Shown piece by piece: positions 51,067-61,067 of a DNA stretch of 64,000 nucleotides. Origin of the DNA: UBA993 sp964389365 (GTDB lineage Bacteria > Bacillota > Dethiobacteria > DTU022); assembly GCA_964389365.1 (NCBI GenBank), contig CAYMDO010000007.1, positions 7,079 through 71,078 of the forward strand, given 5' to 3'. Within the stretch, counting starts at the first letter, position 1. Every line of letters begins with the position of its first letter. The notes beneath the pieces are model-generated. The model was given only the letters and a program-made list of their open reading frames with translations. It was not told where the DNA came from and made no database searches. The translations under genes and the position numbers were made by a program.

Positions 51067-54000
51067 TCATGTGATAACCGCCCCGCCCCACCGGGTGCGC
51101 TGCAAAAGATCTATTTCAAGCTTCAGCAATTCGTCCCAGCCGGGCCGGGAAAACCAGGCACCTTCCCCTGCACTCAAACCGCGCAGAAAAATATAGAGGA
51201 TGCCTCCAAAGCGGACCCCGTAATCTGCTTCGCACCCGATACCGAGGAGCCGGACTACCGCCAGGCTGTAAATACCGGCCTGCAGGCTGTAGTTATCATT
51301 CACGTGCCGGTCGACGCCGGCCGGGCTGTAATCGGTCAGGCGGTCACTTTTCCAGTCCAACAGGTAAACCAGCCCTTCATGCTCAAAGAGATAATCAATC
51401 ACACCCTGCAGGTAACCGCGCCAGACCCCGAAAGGCAGCCGGTGATCCCGGCTGCCTTTTGCCCCGGGTATGCCGAGCAGCGGGTGGTTCGCTTCGGGTA
51501 TCGGGTAGGCAAAAGCCATTTCTTTGCTGACTCTTGCAGCAGAAACCAAACCGGCAGGCATCTTGAGGGTGGCCGCCTGCTCGCGGCTGACGAGATCGAG
51601 AGGCAGGGTTAGGGCATTATATACCAGCTGCAGGGCAGCGGGCAGGTATTCCGCAGGAAAACCGTATCTTGAAGCCAGCTTTTTCGCGTTCTCGGCTACA
51701 GCTTTCAGTGCCACCCATTGACCGAACTCGGAACCCCGCAGCTCAGCTGCATTGGTGTGCTCAATCAGGGCATGCAGGAAGATGCCTGTTTCCCGCCCGC
51801 CCGGTATTTCTTTTTCATCCTGCTGTTGGAGCGACAAATCAGCCGCAGTCTCGTTTACGTCACTGAAAAGAAGCAATGCGTCCCCATCACCCTCTTCCGG
51901 CCGTGGAGGTTCTGCCGCGCTCTTAATCCTGGTATAGCTGGTCATTAAAACTCCCCGGTGGCCTTCTGACAGTTTTTCCGCTTCCTGCGCGCTTGAAGCA
52001 GGCGGCCCGGGCAAATCTCCCGGCTGCCAGGCTGCCGGCGCACTGCCATCCCCGGCCTGCGCCTGCCGATTACCATCACAGCAAAGCGGCCGCACCCGGA
52101 AATAACCCTGGTTGCATTCATTCCGCCCCGGCCCGGTTAGCAGGTTTAGCTGGCGCTGCAGCTTTGCGTACATACCCCCGAGACTGGCAAAGTGATAGTC
52201 CCTCTGCTCATCCCTGACCTCCGGGTCGCCCGGGTCGCCAAAAAATGGCAGGTAGAGCCTCGACCTGGCCCGGGTCAGGGCCACGTAAAGGAGCCGTTCG
52301 TTTTCCTGCAGGGTTTCATCTTTTATTAAACCGGCAATATCGCCTGCCGCTTTGCCGATATGCAGGCGCCGTTCGCCGCCGACATGGTAAATTGCCGTAT
52401 CGGGGCCCCTGCGCCGGTTATCGGTAAAACCGCCGCCGATAAAGATAACTTCAGCTTCCAAACCTTTGGCCTTGTGCATGGTCAGAATCTGCACGGCTTC
52501 TTTATCCGACTCCAAACGCTGGATATTGCCTTCACGGTCACCGGCCGGGCCGCGCTCGTCAATTTTTGCTTTCAGCTCCCTGGCCAACTCGCGCAGTGTA
52601 ACCGGTTTTTTGTGAACCTCACCCTGAAGCAGTTCAAAAAGGTGAAGGTAGTTGGTGAGCATACGCTCCCCACCCAGGAACACCAGCCGCCGGGCCAGGC
52701 CGGACTCGGCCAGGACCAGTTCAAAAAACTTTGACCACTGCTGGTTGTCGGCCAGCTGCTTCCAGCGCAAAAGAGATGTATAAAGCGGGTGGTTAAATCC
52801 GGCCTGCTGCCAGGCAGGCAGTTCCGCCAGGGGCACGCCGAAAAAAGGGGTCAGCCAGGCGGCCATCCTAGCTGCCGGTTCGCCCGGCCTGTCGATAGCC
52901 GCCAGCAGGTAGTAAAGGTCGAGGGCTTCATCGCTCTGGAAAAGGCCGTCCTGCTTGTAGTAAGCGTGGGGTATGCCGTAATTCCTTAAAACATGCCCGA
53001 TGGCCAGTCCCTCGCGGGCAGTGCGGGTAAGAATATAGATATCGCTGGGTTTTACGGGCCGCAGTTCTTTACCTCCCGCTGCCGTTTTCAGCCCGCTAGT
53101 TTCGTCGATCAATTTGCGGATCTCTTCGGCGATGAAAAAGGCCAGCCCCTCCCGCACTGTTGCGGCATTTAGCCTGCTCCCGGTACCGTACAGGGGCAGC
53201 AGGTGAACCGGGACCGCCTCCCCGCCCCCCTCAACAGCGCGGCGGGTTTGATCGCCGCACACGACGGGTTTGTCATAGCGGTTGAGTCCGGTGAAAAAGC
53301 CGGCGCCCCCGGGATCAGCGGTTAGGAATATCTTGTTCAGGGCCTCGGTCATCGGCCCGCTAGAGCGATAATTTTCTGTAAGCGGCAGGAGGACGGCTTG
53401 ATCCGCTTCCAGCAGGTGGCGGCGGGCCAGATCATAAGTTTGCAGGTCGGCACCCCTGAAACCGTAAATCGCCTGTTTTGGATCGCCGATCAGGAACAGG
53501 CGGTGATTTTCTGCACCCTCTACAAATATCCTGCGAAAAATCTCCCACTGTACCGGGTCGGTATCCTGAAACTCATCGACCAGGGCATGGGTCCAGCGCC
53601 TTCTCAGGGCAGCAGTGAGAACGCCGGCATCTTTGCCCTGCAGGGCTTCGAGGACACCGAGCAGCATATCGTCATAATCAAGGAGCCCGAGCGCTTTTTT
53701 CCGCAGCTGCAGCCGCTCCCTGACCCGCGGCAGAAAATTGTATGCCATGAAGCTTTCGGCATTAAGGCAGCGTTCTTCAATGCGGCGCAGCAAAACTGCC
53801 AGTTCCCGCAGAACCGGCGGCGCTGCTGCCCCCGACCCGACCAGGTAGAGATGCTCAATCACGGAAGCTTTATTTTTATCGAGACTCCGTTCTGTAACCG
53901 CCCACCGGATGAAGCCCGCTGCGGCGGTTAAAGGATCGCTTTCCGCCTCACTGGTGATCACCAGGGCAAAAAGATCGTCGATTATCGCGTCAAAGCTGTT

Positions 54001-54717
54001 ATGCGCTGTTTTTCCGGTATAGACGCTGCGGCTGGCATTTTTTAGCGCTCCGGGATCGGGGAGCGCTTTAAAGGCCTGCAGCAGTTGATCGGGTTCCCAA
54101 AGCGGGGTTACAGGGCAGCGCTGCGGGCTGCCTTCACGGTAGCAGGCGAAAAGAAAAGCCTCAAGCTCGGCAACCCTTTTCCCCTCCCCGATCCATGACC
54201 TTAAATTTTCGCCGGCCGCTCCTTGCTCGGCAAGTGCCACCCGCAGCTCTTCCCGGAAAGCCTGCCCGAAAACTTCCATCCCGTCGGCGTGAACCTGTTC
54301 AAACAACCGGCCGCCCAAAAAAGCCTGTTCGGTCAGAACCCCGTGGCAAAAACCGTGAATAGTCGAGATCGATGCCCCATCAAAGCGGAAAAGCGCTTCA
54401 CGCAGCCTGGGCCTGCTTTCATCATCAACCAGCCAGTAATCGCTGCTGTCGGCCTGAGGCGGCAGCGTTTCGGTACAGCCGCAGACCGCCTGGATCAGGT
54501 TCCTGATCCGCTCGCGCAGCTCCCGGGTGGCTGCATCGGTAAAGGTAACAACAAGAATCTTCTCAATCGGTGCCTTGCCGCTGATAACCAGCTCCAGCAC
54601 CAGGTGCTCGATGGTGTAGGTTTTACCGGTTCCGGCTGAGGCTTCGATCAACACATGGCCCTGCTGCAGGGCCGGGTTACCTAAAATATGCGGCTTTTTA
54701 TATGCGGCCGGGATCAT
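51067..54717 (-). CDS. recB: Exodeoxyribonuclease V subunit beta (RecB)
   Basis: A 1216-residue helicase-nuclease. Helicase motifs are EASAGTGKTYTIEHLVLEL (about 25-43), HALVDEFQDTDPVQWEIFRR, LIGDPKQAIYGFRGADLQTY, LTENYRSSGPM, ILTMHKAKGLEAEVIFIGG and LLYVALTRARSRLYLP. The C-terminal nuclease domain has GVIDYLFEHEGLVYLLDWKS, with the Asp, Asp and Lys that are catalytic in E. coli RecB, so nuclease activity is expected. Length is close to E. coli RecB (1180). The ATG overlaps the recC stop by one base. Confidence 0.95.
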   Translation of the reverse strand: MIPAAYKKPHILGNPALQQGHVLIEASAGTGKTYTIEHLVLELVISGKAPIEKILVVTFTDAATRELRERIRNLIQAVCGCTETLPPQADSSDYWLVDDESRPRLREALFRFDGASISTIHGFCHGVLTEQAFLGGRLFEQVHADGMEVFGQAFREELRVALAEQGAAGENLRSWIGEGKRVAELEAFLFACYREGSPQRCPVTPLWEPDQLLQAFKALPDPGALKNASRSVYTGKTAHNSFDAIIDDLFALVITSEAESDPLTAAAGFIRWAVTERSLDKNKASVIEHLYLVGSGAAAPPVLRELAVLLRRIEERCLNAESFMAYNFLPRVRERLQLRKKALGLLDYDDMLLGVLEALQGKDAGVLTAALRRRWTHALVDEFQDTDPVQWEIFRRIFVEGAENHRLFLIGDPKQAIYGFRGADLQTYDLARRHLLEADQAVLLPLTENYRSSGPMTEALNKIFLTADPGGAGFFTGLNRYDKPVVCGDQTRRAVEGGGEAVPVHLLPLYGTGSRLNAATVREGLAFFIAEEIRKLIDETSGLKTAAGGKELRPVKPSDIYILTRTAREGLAIGHVLRNYGIPHAYYKQDGLFQSDEALDLYYLLAAIDRPGEPAARMAAWLTPFFGVPLAELPAWQQAGFNHPLYTSLLRWKQLADNQQWSKFFELVLAESGLARRLVFLGGERMLTNYLHLFELLQGEVHKKPVTLRELARELKAKIDERGPAGDREGNIQRLESDKEAVQILTMHKAKGLEAEVIFIGGGFTDNRRRGPDTAIYHVGGERRLHIGKAAGDIAGLIKDETLQENERLLYVALTRARSRLYLPFFGDPGDPEVRDEQRDYHFASLGGMYAKLQRQLNLLTGPGRNECNQGYFRVRPLCCDGNRQAQAGDGSAPAAWQPGDLPGPPASSAQEAEKLSEGHRGVLMTSYTRIKSAAEPPRPEEGDGDALLLFSDVNETAADLSLQQQDEKEIPGGRETGIFLHALIEHTNAAELRGSEFGQWVALKAVAENAKKLASRYGFPAEYLPAALQLVYNALTLPLDLVSREQAATLKMPAGLVSAARVSKEMAFAYPIPEANHPLLGIPGAKGSRDHRLPFGVWRGYLQGVIDYLFEHEGLVYLLDWKSDRLTDYSPAGVDRHVNDNYSLQAGIYSLAVVRLLGIGCEADYGVRFGGILYIFLRGLSAGEGAWFSRPGWDELLKLEIDLLQRTRWGGAVIT

Positions 54718-57700
54718 TAAAAGTTCTCCTTTTTAAGGATCAGGGAAAAAAGCGGGTTAAAGCGGCGCCTGACCATCGCTGCCAGCTCATCTGCAGCGGG
54801 CGGGCAGTAGCCGCGCGGTTTGGGTACCGGGCCGTAAAGGCTGCTGAATGATGAAAAGTGGTCATTGGCCATCTCTCTGATTGCCGAGGCAATAACCGGG
54901 CCATCCGGCCGATAGGTTATACCTGGCGGGGAAGCAGCGTGTTCCCCCGCGCTGCCCGGGCCCTCTCCGCGCTCAATTTTAGCTTGTGCCTTAAAAAAAC
55001 GGTGATAACTGCTAAATACAGCCTCACAGGGCAGCAGGTAGTCATGGGGGCCTGATAGCAGATCCCCGGCCAGGTGGGTCAGCCATTGCCGGGCATCTCC
55101 GGCAGAAACCGGGGCCAGTTCCAGGCCAAAATAGCCCGCATTGCCTGCCCCGTCGGCATATATTAACCGCGCCACCCTGATTTCTTCCGGAAGGGCCCCT
55201 GCTGCCGATAACACCAGGTGATCGACGAGGCCGCGCAGCAGAAGGCGGTAGATTTTTGCCGCATTTTTATCCCCGCCCGGGTTTTCATGCAGCGGGGATG
55301 GCTGCAGGCTGATTGAAACCCGCCCACCGTCAAGAAGGCCTTCACTGAGCCCGCTGATGCGGGCCGTCACCCGGGAAACAACACCGGGGCCGGCTTTTTT
55401 TTCAACATCCAGCAGCAGCGGCTCTAAGATTGTCCCGGTGCTTTCCGCACCGTAAGATCGTCCGATCCGCCGCCTGACCACGCTTAAATTGGCGCCTTCG
55501 CTTTTCATCTTCGCCAGAACGGCCTGCCAGCCACTCAGCACTTTAAGGTGCCTGCCTGACAGCGCCCGGCCCGGTTCGCCAACCGGGTAATGCCCGGAAA
55601 GTTTAAGCCGATCCGCCATGCGGCAGTAAACTTCAGCCACCCCGGCATCCAGGCCGGCGGCCTGATAAAAAGCTGAACGCAGCAGGGTAGTTTCGGTAAG
55701 CCTTGCCATTTCAAAATCTTCTTCTTCCCGGTCGGCCTGATCATCTTCCGTTTCAGCGAGACCTAGCATAGCGGAGGCCCATCCCTGCATCGGGCATTCC
55801 AAAAAGCGCCGCAGTGCTGCCGTGCTTATAGACACTTCGGTTTCACTGCCGGGCAGGTTCGGGCCTGTAAAAGATTCCGGGGAAGAAGCTTCGGGATCAG
55901 GCAGCCCGGTGGGGAGTTTGAGCATTTTTGCAAGCTGATCCAATTCACCGGGAGCAGCGTGCTTCGTAATCAGGTTAAGTACGGAAACGTGATCTCCCGA
56001 GGCAACGGCCCCGCCGTGCTTCTGCCATGCGGAGGCAAGTGCCTGCACCTGGGCTTCAACTTTTGCTTCATCGAAAAAAGTACCGGACAGCGCGAGCTGA
56101 TCATCATAACGACGCAGAGGCGGTTCCGTTTTTATCTGATTCAGTCCGCCTTCACCAAGATAGCCGTTTTTCAGGGTATGCAGAAGCTCCTGCACTACTG
56201 CTGAAGGCTGCAGTGAATCACCGGTCTGTTCATCCCTGCGGACATATGAGAGGTAGAGCTTGTCCCTGGTGCAGAGAAGCGTTTCCAAAAACATGTATCG
56301 ATCGCGATCGGCGGGATCCACGTCTCCTGCCCTTCTTTTTGCCGCCCGCAGGTCGAGGGCATCCCTGCGCCCCGCAGCCGGAAAGAGCCCCTCCCCCAGG
56401 CCGAGCAGGAAGATTATCCTGAAAGGTATGGCCCGCATCGGCAGGAATGAAGAAACAACCACACCCTCTGCCAGGTAATGCCCCCGGCCGCCTGGCAGCG
56501 TTGCCAGGGCACGTTCGGCGATTGCTGTGGCTGTGCGGCCGCTAACCTTGATACCCCGGTCCATCTGCCCAAGGCGGGCGAGAGCCCTGCCGATCCTGAG
56601 ACGATCAAGCTCATCCCTGCCATCTGCCGGCTTAAAATAGCGTTCGACCTGGGCGGTAAAAAAAGCGTCCCACTCGCTTAGGGTCAGCTGTTCTTCCCTC
56701 ACAAAGCGGGCGTCAGCCAGCAAAGAGCGGACCAGGACACCGAAGTTCGCCGCAGCCCGAAGAGCGTCTCCAGCCACTTCTTCAACCAGCCATCGGCCTC
56801 CGGCAGTCATAAAAATTCGCTCGTCACCGCTTTTTTCCCCGGTCATGAAAGCGCCCAGGACCAGGCGGCAAACCCCCTGGTCCCAGTTGAAGACATCTTC
56901 GTCCACATAGGTGCCCTCGTGGTCGGAGCGGTCGGCACCGAAGACAATACCCAGCTTTTCCGCAAGCGCTGCCAAATCTCCCGCCGTCAGCCCCTCAAGC
57001 CCGGAGACCAGGGCCGGGTGGCCGAGCAGGCCGAGCATCTCGGCCCTCGTGAAGCGGCCGAAAGGCAGTTTCAGAAGCATGCCCGTCGCCTCGATCAGCC
57101 GGCTGCTCGCTGAACCGGGCAGGTCGGAAAAACTGCAGGGCAGGTTGTGGCAGGCCGAAAAAACAGATCCGATCTGCGGCAGGTAAAGATCGCTCGCGGT
57201 ACTGTTAACGATCACAGCTATATCGCTAAACCTTAAGCGCTGCGTCCCGGAAGGCGGGCAATCTTCACGCAGCAGACGCCATATCTCATCGGTCACCCAC
57301 TCAATTTCACGACGTATAGAAGGGGCGGCTACCAGCCTGATCGACCGGTCTGGCCTACAAAACGCAGCTGCATCCGAAGCGAGCTTACGCTCTGGCTCAC
57401 GGTAAAGGATATCACGCTGCAGCATATGCAGGAGACTGGGTTTGTCGCCATCAACGGGGTCTTCAAACTCGCTGTCGAAATCGCAATCCGTCAGCTCCCC
57501 CAGCAGGCGGACATATTCCCGGCCCGGTTTGCCCCATTGCCGAAGGGCCGGTGTATCGGCAGCATCAAGCCCAAACGGGTCTTCTGCATCCCCTTCCCCC
57601 GAATCCGACCAGAGAAGCCTCGAGCGGCTGTTCTCTTCTCGATCGAGGCGATAAAAAAGCTCCCGGTCTGTTTCAACATCTTCCCAAAATTCAGCGCAGG

Positions 57701-58562
57701 GGTTTAGGGTATATAATTTTATTGTTTGGCTTTCTCCGAGGCGCCCGAGGAGCAGTTGAAAAACGCGGGCCATATAAGAAATGCCAAAGATGTGTACGGC
57801 AGGCAGAACTTCCTTTGCAATCCGCCTGAAAAACTCGCGATCAAGCACCAGCTGATCCAGGGTCATCCAGCGGCCGCCGGTGAGGGGCGGTTTTTGTTCA
57901 AGGGTTCCACCGGGTGCAAAAATTGCCTGCCAGAGGGCTTTCTGCCATCGTGCTGCTGCAGCAAAAGAAGGATCGGCCAGTGCCGGATCAAGGTAAGCAG
58001 CACCAGCTAACCCAAAACGAGCGAAACGATCCGTGGCGGACGCAGGTTCAAAACCTTCCCGCCAGGCGGCAATCATCTCCGGGCGGGAAAAAGAGTATTC
58101 CTGGTAAAGATATGCCAGGCGCGAAGCGAGCTGAAAGCGGCGCAGGTCAAAGCTGTCAGCAGCCAGGTGGCGGTCAAAAGCAGAACCGTGAACCTCTCCG
58201 GTGCCGCTTTCCAGGTAGCCGAGGACCGGCTGCAGTTCCGGCCGCTCCAGTACCTGCCGGTCATGCAATGCGGCAATCAGAGCCGCTTCAATCGCATCAA
58301 GGTCTGCCAGCTTAAAATAGCCGGATATTGCCTGGTCGGCCAGATCGCCGATAAAACGCTCCAGGCGTCGGAAATTAAGGTTGGCAGCGATACCGTCAGC
58401 CTGGGCCAGGTTCATGGTAATCCAGGTTTCCAGGTTGCGGTTGGGGACTATAATCTCGACCGGATCCATAGGGTGGGCGCCAAGGTCCCGCCTTTTCCGC
58501 AAATCGTTTACCAGGCTGTCCAGCAGCCGCTCGGTGCGGTTGGAGTAGATCAGGTCGATCAA
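54717..58562 (-). CDS. recC: Exodeoxyribonuclease V subunit gamma (RecC)
   Basis: A 1281-residue protein matching RecC. Signs are the N-terminal IYSNRTERLLDSLVNDLRKR, PVEIIVPNRNLETWITMNLA, HIFGISYMARVFQLLLGRL, VIVNSTASDLYLPQIGSVF and the segment SSFLPMRAIPFRIIFLLGLG followed by EGLFPAAGRRDALDL. RecC is an inactivated helicase that holds the complex together and reads Chi-type sequences. It is longer than E. coli RecC (1122). The start codon is TTG with GAGGAG 9 bases upstream. First gene of the operon. Confidence 0.94.
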   Translation of the reverse strand: MIDLIYSNRTERLLDSLVNDLRKRRDLGAHPMDPVEIIVPNRNLETWITMNLAQADGIAANLNFRRLERFIGDLADQAISGYFKLADLDAIEAALIAALHDRQVLERPELQPVLGYLESGTGEVHGSAFDRHLAADSFDLRRFQLASRLAYLYQEYSFSRPEMIAAWREGFEPASATDRFARFGLAGAAYLDPALADPSFAAAARWQKALWQAIFAPGGTLEQKPPLTGGRWMTLDQLVLDREFFRRIAKEVLPAVHIFGISYMARVFQLLLGRLGESQTIKLYTLNPCAEFWEDVETDRELFYRLDREENSRSRLLWSDSGEGDAEDPFGLDAADTPALRQWGKPGREYVRLLGELTDCDFDSEFEDPVDGDKPSLLHMLQRDILYREPERKLASDAAAFCRPDRSIRLVAAPSIRREIEWVTDEIWRLLREDCPPSGTQRLRFSDIAVIVNSTASDLYLPQIGSVFSACHNLPCSFSDLPGSASSRLIEATGMLLKLPFGRFTRAEMLGLLGHPALVSGLEGLTAGDLAALAEKLGIVFGADRSDHEGTYVDEDVFNWDQGVCRLVLGAFMTGEKSGDERIFMTAGGRWLVEEVAGDALRAAANFGVLVRSLLADARFVREEQLTLSEWDAFFTAQVERYFKPADGRDELDRLRIGRALARLGQMDRGIKVSGRTATAIAERALATLPGGRGHYLAEGVVVSSFLPMRAIPFRIIFLLGLGEGLFPAAGRRDALDLRAAKRRAGDVDPADRDRYMFLETLLCTRDKLYLSYVRRDEQTGDSLQPSAVVQELLHTLKNGYLGEGGLNQIKTEPPLRRYDDQLALSGTFFDEAKVEAQVQALASAWQKHGGAVASGDHVSVLNLITKHAAPGELDQLAKMLKLPTGLPDPEASSPESFTGPNLPGSETEVSISTAALRRFLECPMQGWASAMLGLAETEDDQADREEEDFEMARLTETTLLRSAFYQAAGLDAGVAEVYCRMADRLKLSGHYPVGEPGRALSGRHLKVLSGWQAVLAKMKSEGANLSVVRRRIGRSYGAESTGTILEPLLLDVEKKAGPGVVSRVTARISGLSEGLLDGGRVSISLQPSPLHENPGGDKNAAKIYRLLLRGLVDHLVLSAAGALPEEIRVARLIYADGAGNAGYFGLELAPVSAGDARQWLTHLAGDLLSGPHDYLLPCEAVFSSYHRFFKAQAKIERGEGPGSAGEHAASPPGITYRPDGPVIASAIREMANDHFSSFSSLYGPVPKPRGYCPPAADELAAMVRRRFNPLFSLILKKENF

Positions 58563-58660
58563 TGGCGCTTTCTCCTCGGGATTCTTTCAAAACTGCCCGC
58601 TTCGAACGGACAAACCATCCACCTTTTTACTGGCATAGGGCGGGTTAATACCATGGTTAC

Positions 58661-58689
58661 ATTCTAATAGATCGGCTGCTGATGAACAA
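58661..58689 (-). promoter_or_regulatory. Possible promoter of recCBD
   Basis: On the minus strand a -35 TTGTTC and a -10 TAGAAT are exactly 17 bases apart. Transcription would start near 58654, about 90 bases before the recC TTG. Confidence 0.45.
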
Positions 58690-58891
58690 CCATAAAAGGT
58701 ATACTACCGGCAACAGTTATAAGATTTTCTCCGCCGCTTCAACAGCAGCACATTTGCCGGGGGCTTTGCAAGGCGCATCAGCGGGGCATTATTTGACGGG
58801 AAACCATCTGTAACGAGCTTTTCCGGCTGCTGACAAGCCGGCGAAAACGTCCCGGGAGTGCACCGGGAATGCTTTAATGCCGGGGATGCAG

Positions 58892-58897
58892 TATAAT
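58892..58897 (+). promoter_or_regulatory. -10 box immediately before the U32 gene
   Basis: A perfect TATAAT ends 6 bases before the ATG at 58904, so transcription could begin on the start codon and give a leaderless message. There is no recognisable -35 and no strong ribosome site at this start. Confidence 0.35.
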
Positions 58898-58903
58898 CTT
58901 GGC

Positions 58904-60136
58904 ATGGAACTGTTAGCGCCGGCCGGCAATCTGGAAAAACTGAAAACTGCGGTTCGTTTTGGAGCCGATGCTGTTTATTGCGGAGTCGGTTCATATTCGC
59001 TGAGGGCGGCTGATGCTTCTTTCGGTACCGAAGATCTGGCGGAAGGGATCAATTTTGCCCATTCCCATAACCGCAGGGTTTACCTGGCCCTGAATATTTT
59101 CGCTTTCGATGAAGACCTGAGGGCAGTCGTCGAACATGCAGAAAAGGCCCTGGAACTGGGCGCTGATGCATTTATCGTTTCCGACCCCGGAGTCGCAGCG
59201 CTCCTCTTAAAGCTGAACCCGGCGGTCAAGATCCACCTCAGCACCCAGGCCAACACCACCAACAGCGAAAGCGTTAAGTTTTGGAATGACAGGGGCGTTA
59301 AGAGGATTGTCCTGGCCCGTGAACTGAGCCTGGATCAGGTCGGGGTAATAAAAAAGAATAACCCGGCTGCCGAGCTCGAGATCTTTGTTCACGGGGCTAT
59401 GTGCATCTCGTACTCCGGCCGCTGCCTGCTCTCGCAATTTTTAAATGAACGCTCGGCCAACCGCGGCCTCTGCACCCAACCCTGCCGCTGGGAATACCGG
59501 ATTCGGGAGGCCGGCCGCCGGGAAGAGTTGGGTATTATCGAAGACAGCCGGGGCACTTACATCTTAAATTCCCGGGATTTATGCCTGATCGAACATATAC
59601 CCGAGCTGGCCGCCTCCGGAGTTGACAGTTTAAAAATCGAAGGCCGGATGAAAACAGCATACTATGCAGCTGCCGTAACCCGGATCTACCGTCAAGCGCT
59701 CGACTGCTATAACCGCTCGCCTGAAACGTACCGCTGCAACCCCGGCTGGCTGGCAGAGCTGAAGAAGGTGTCGCACCGGCCCTACACCACCGGGTTTTAC
59801 CTGCCGGGAAAAGGGGATGCTGCGGAATTCATGCAGGACTCCGCCTATATCAGGGGCTATGATTTCGTAGGAACCGTTGCTGAACGCAGCCCTGAAGCAA
59901 ACCTGATCCGGGTCAGCGCCCGCAATTACTTTGCTTCAGGGGATATTCTCGAGATACTCGATCCTGCCGCGGATAATATTATACCGGTCAGGGTCGCCAG
60001 GATTATCGACTGCACGAGCTTAAATGAACTCTCAGCGGCCCACAACAGCTACACTGTAGACCTTGAACTAAAAGAGCCATTGACCAAACCGGCCAGCGAA
60101 GGATCGATTATCAGGAGAAAATGCGGCAGCTCCTGA
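58904..60136 (+). CDS. Peptidase U32 family protein (TrhP/RlhA-like)
   Basis: A 410-residue U32 family protein. It begins MELLAPAGNLEKLKTAVRFG, has NIFAFDEDLRAV, the U32 signature ELEIFVHGAMCISYSGRCLL followed by SQFLNERSANRGLCTQPCRW, and DSLKIEGRMKTAYYAAAVTR. Members with known roles support tRNA or rRNA hydroxylation (TrhP, RlhA) rather than proteolysis; four conserved Cys (MC, RC, LC, PC) fit an iron-sulfur cluster. The ATG at 58904 matches the family start; an ATG at 58877 is an alternative. Convergent with the DegV gene, 10 bases away. Confidence 0.9.
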   Translation: MELLAPAGNLEKLKTAVRFGADAVYCGVGSYSLRAADASFGTEDLAEGINFAHSHNRRVYLALNIFAFDEDLRAVVEHAEKALELGADAFIVSDPGVAALLLKLNPAVKIHLSTQANTTNSESVKFWNDRGVKRIVLARELSLDQVGVIKKNNPAAELEIFVHGAMCISYSGRCLLSQFLNERSANRGLCTQPCRWEYRIREAGRREELGIIEDSRGTYILNSRDLCLIEHIPELAASGVDSLKIEGRMKTAYYAAAVTRIYRQALDCYNRSPETYRCNPGWLAELKKVSHRPYTTGFYLPGKGDAAEFMQDSAYIRGYDFVGTVAERSPEANLIRVSARNYFASGDILEILDPAADNIIPVRVARIIDCTSLNELSAAHNSYTVDLELKEPLTKPASEGSIIRRKCGSS

Positions 60137-60146
60137 CCTCATGGCC

Positions 60147-61022
60147 TTACCCGCTAAGCGCTTTCACCGGGAAGTAACAGATACCCGTTGCGCCGGGGCC
60201 TGAATGGACCCCCAGGGCCGGCGAAAGCTCTGCCACAATCGTTTCCACGCACTCGACCCGCTCTTCGAGCAGGGCGCGGATCTGGTCTGTTTCAGCTGCC
60301 GCCGCCGCGTGCACGTAGGCAACTTTAATCCTGCTGCCGCTTCCGACCTTTTCTTCAACGAGATTGACCATCTGCCGGTAAGCCTTACCGCGGCTGCGTT
60401 CGCGGCCCAAAGGCACGATTACCCCGTCGCGCATACCGATCAGCGGCTTGATGTTGAGCAGGTTGCCCACCAGGTACTGGGCCTGGCCGATCCGCCCACC
60501 CATCTGCAGGTATTTTAAGGTATCGGCAGTCTGGATCATATCCGTCACTGGTATCATCCGGCTGACCAGGGCGGTGATTTCTGCCAGGCCGGCGCCGCTG
60601 CCGGCAATGCGGGCCGCTTCAATAACCATCCAGCCATGGGCCATTGCAACGCTAAGGGTATCGATTACCTCTACCCTCACATCCTTCAGTTTCTCCATCA
60701 GCATTCCCGCGGCAACCCTGGCTCCTTCATAAGTGCCGCTGCTCTTTGAGGTAATATGGATGCTGACAATCTCTTTATAACCTTCAGCGGCCAATTCCTC
60801 GTAGAGGGCTATAAAGTCTCCGGGCCCGGGGTATGCTGTTGTCGGCAGTGTATCGACTGTCGGAAGCCAGGCATAAAAATCTTCCTGCCTGATATCAACC
60901 AGATCCCGCCAAACCTGGTCACCGTGATGAATGTAAATCGGTACCACCCTGATGCCAAGCTCCGCCCGAATCTTTTCCGGGATGCTCGCTGAGCTGTCGC
61001 ACACGATTGCTATCTTTGCCAT
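60147..61022 (-). CDS. DegV family fatty-acid-binding protein
   Basis: A 291-residue DegV protein. It begins MAKIAIVCDSSASIPEKIRA and has TSYPGPGDF-like TTAYPGPGDFIALYEELAAE, then SIHITSKSSGTYEGARVAAG with the Ser and Thr residues that hold the fatty-acid carboxylate, and DTLSVAMAHGWMVIEAA. Relatives (FakB) present fatty acids to the kinase FakA. No fakA is in the window. The ATG at 61022 has GGAG 7 bases upstream. Confidence 0.92.
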   Translation of the reverse strand: MAKIAIVCDSSASIPEKIRAELGIRVVPIYIHHGDQVWRDLVDIRQEDFYAWLPTVDTLPTTAYPGPGDFIALYEELAAEGYKEIVSIHITSKSSGTYEGARVAAGMLMEKLKDVRVEVIDTLSVAMAHGWMVIEAARIAGSGAGLAEITALVSRMIPVTDMIQTADTLKYLQMGGRIGQAQYLVGNLLNIKPLIGMRDGVIVPLGRERSRGKAYRQMVNLVEEKVGSGSRIKVAYVHAAAAAETDQIRALLEERVECVETIVAELSPALGVHSGPGATGICYFPVKALSG

Positions 61023-61067
61023 CACTTCACTCCTCGCTTAAATGGTTTGTTTCAAACTTAAGCGCTA

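Larger units (their letters stand above)
58563..58903. other. Divergent intergenic region between recC and the U32 gene
   Basis: About 340 bases. It holds a candidate recC promoter (58661-58689) and, at its right end, a TATAAT close to the U32 ATG. No small gene with a ribosome site was found; a minus-strand frame overlapping the start of the U32 gene looks like a shadow. Confidence 0.4.

Noticed and set aside
58704..58994. A 96-codon minus-strand frame between recC and the U32 gene
   Set aside because: It overlaps the start of the U32 gene on the opposite strand, is Pro/Arg/Cys-rich without recognisable motifs, and has no convincing ribosome site.
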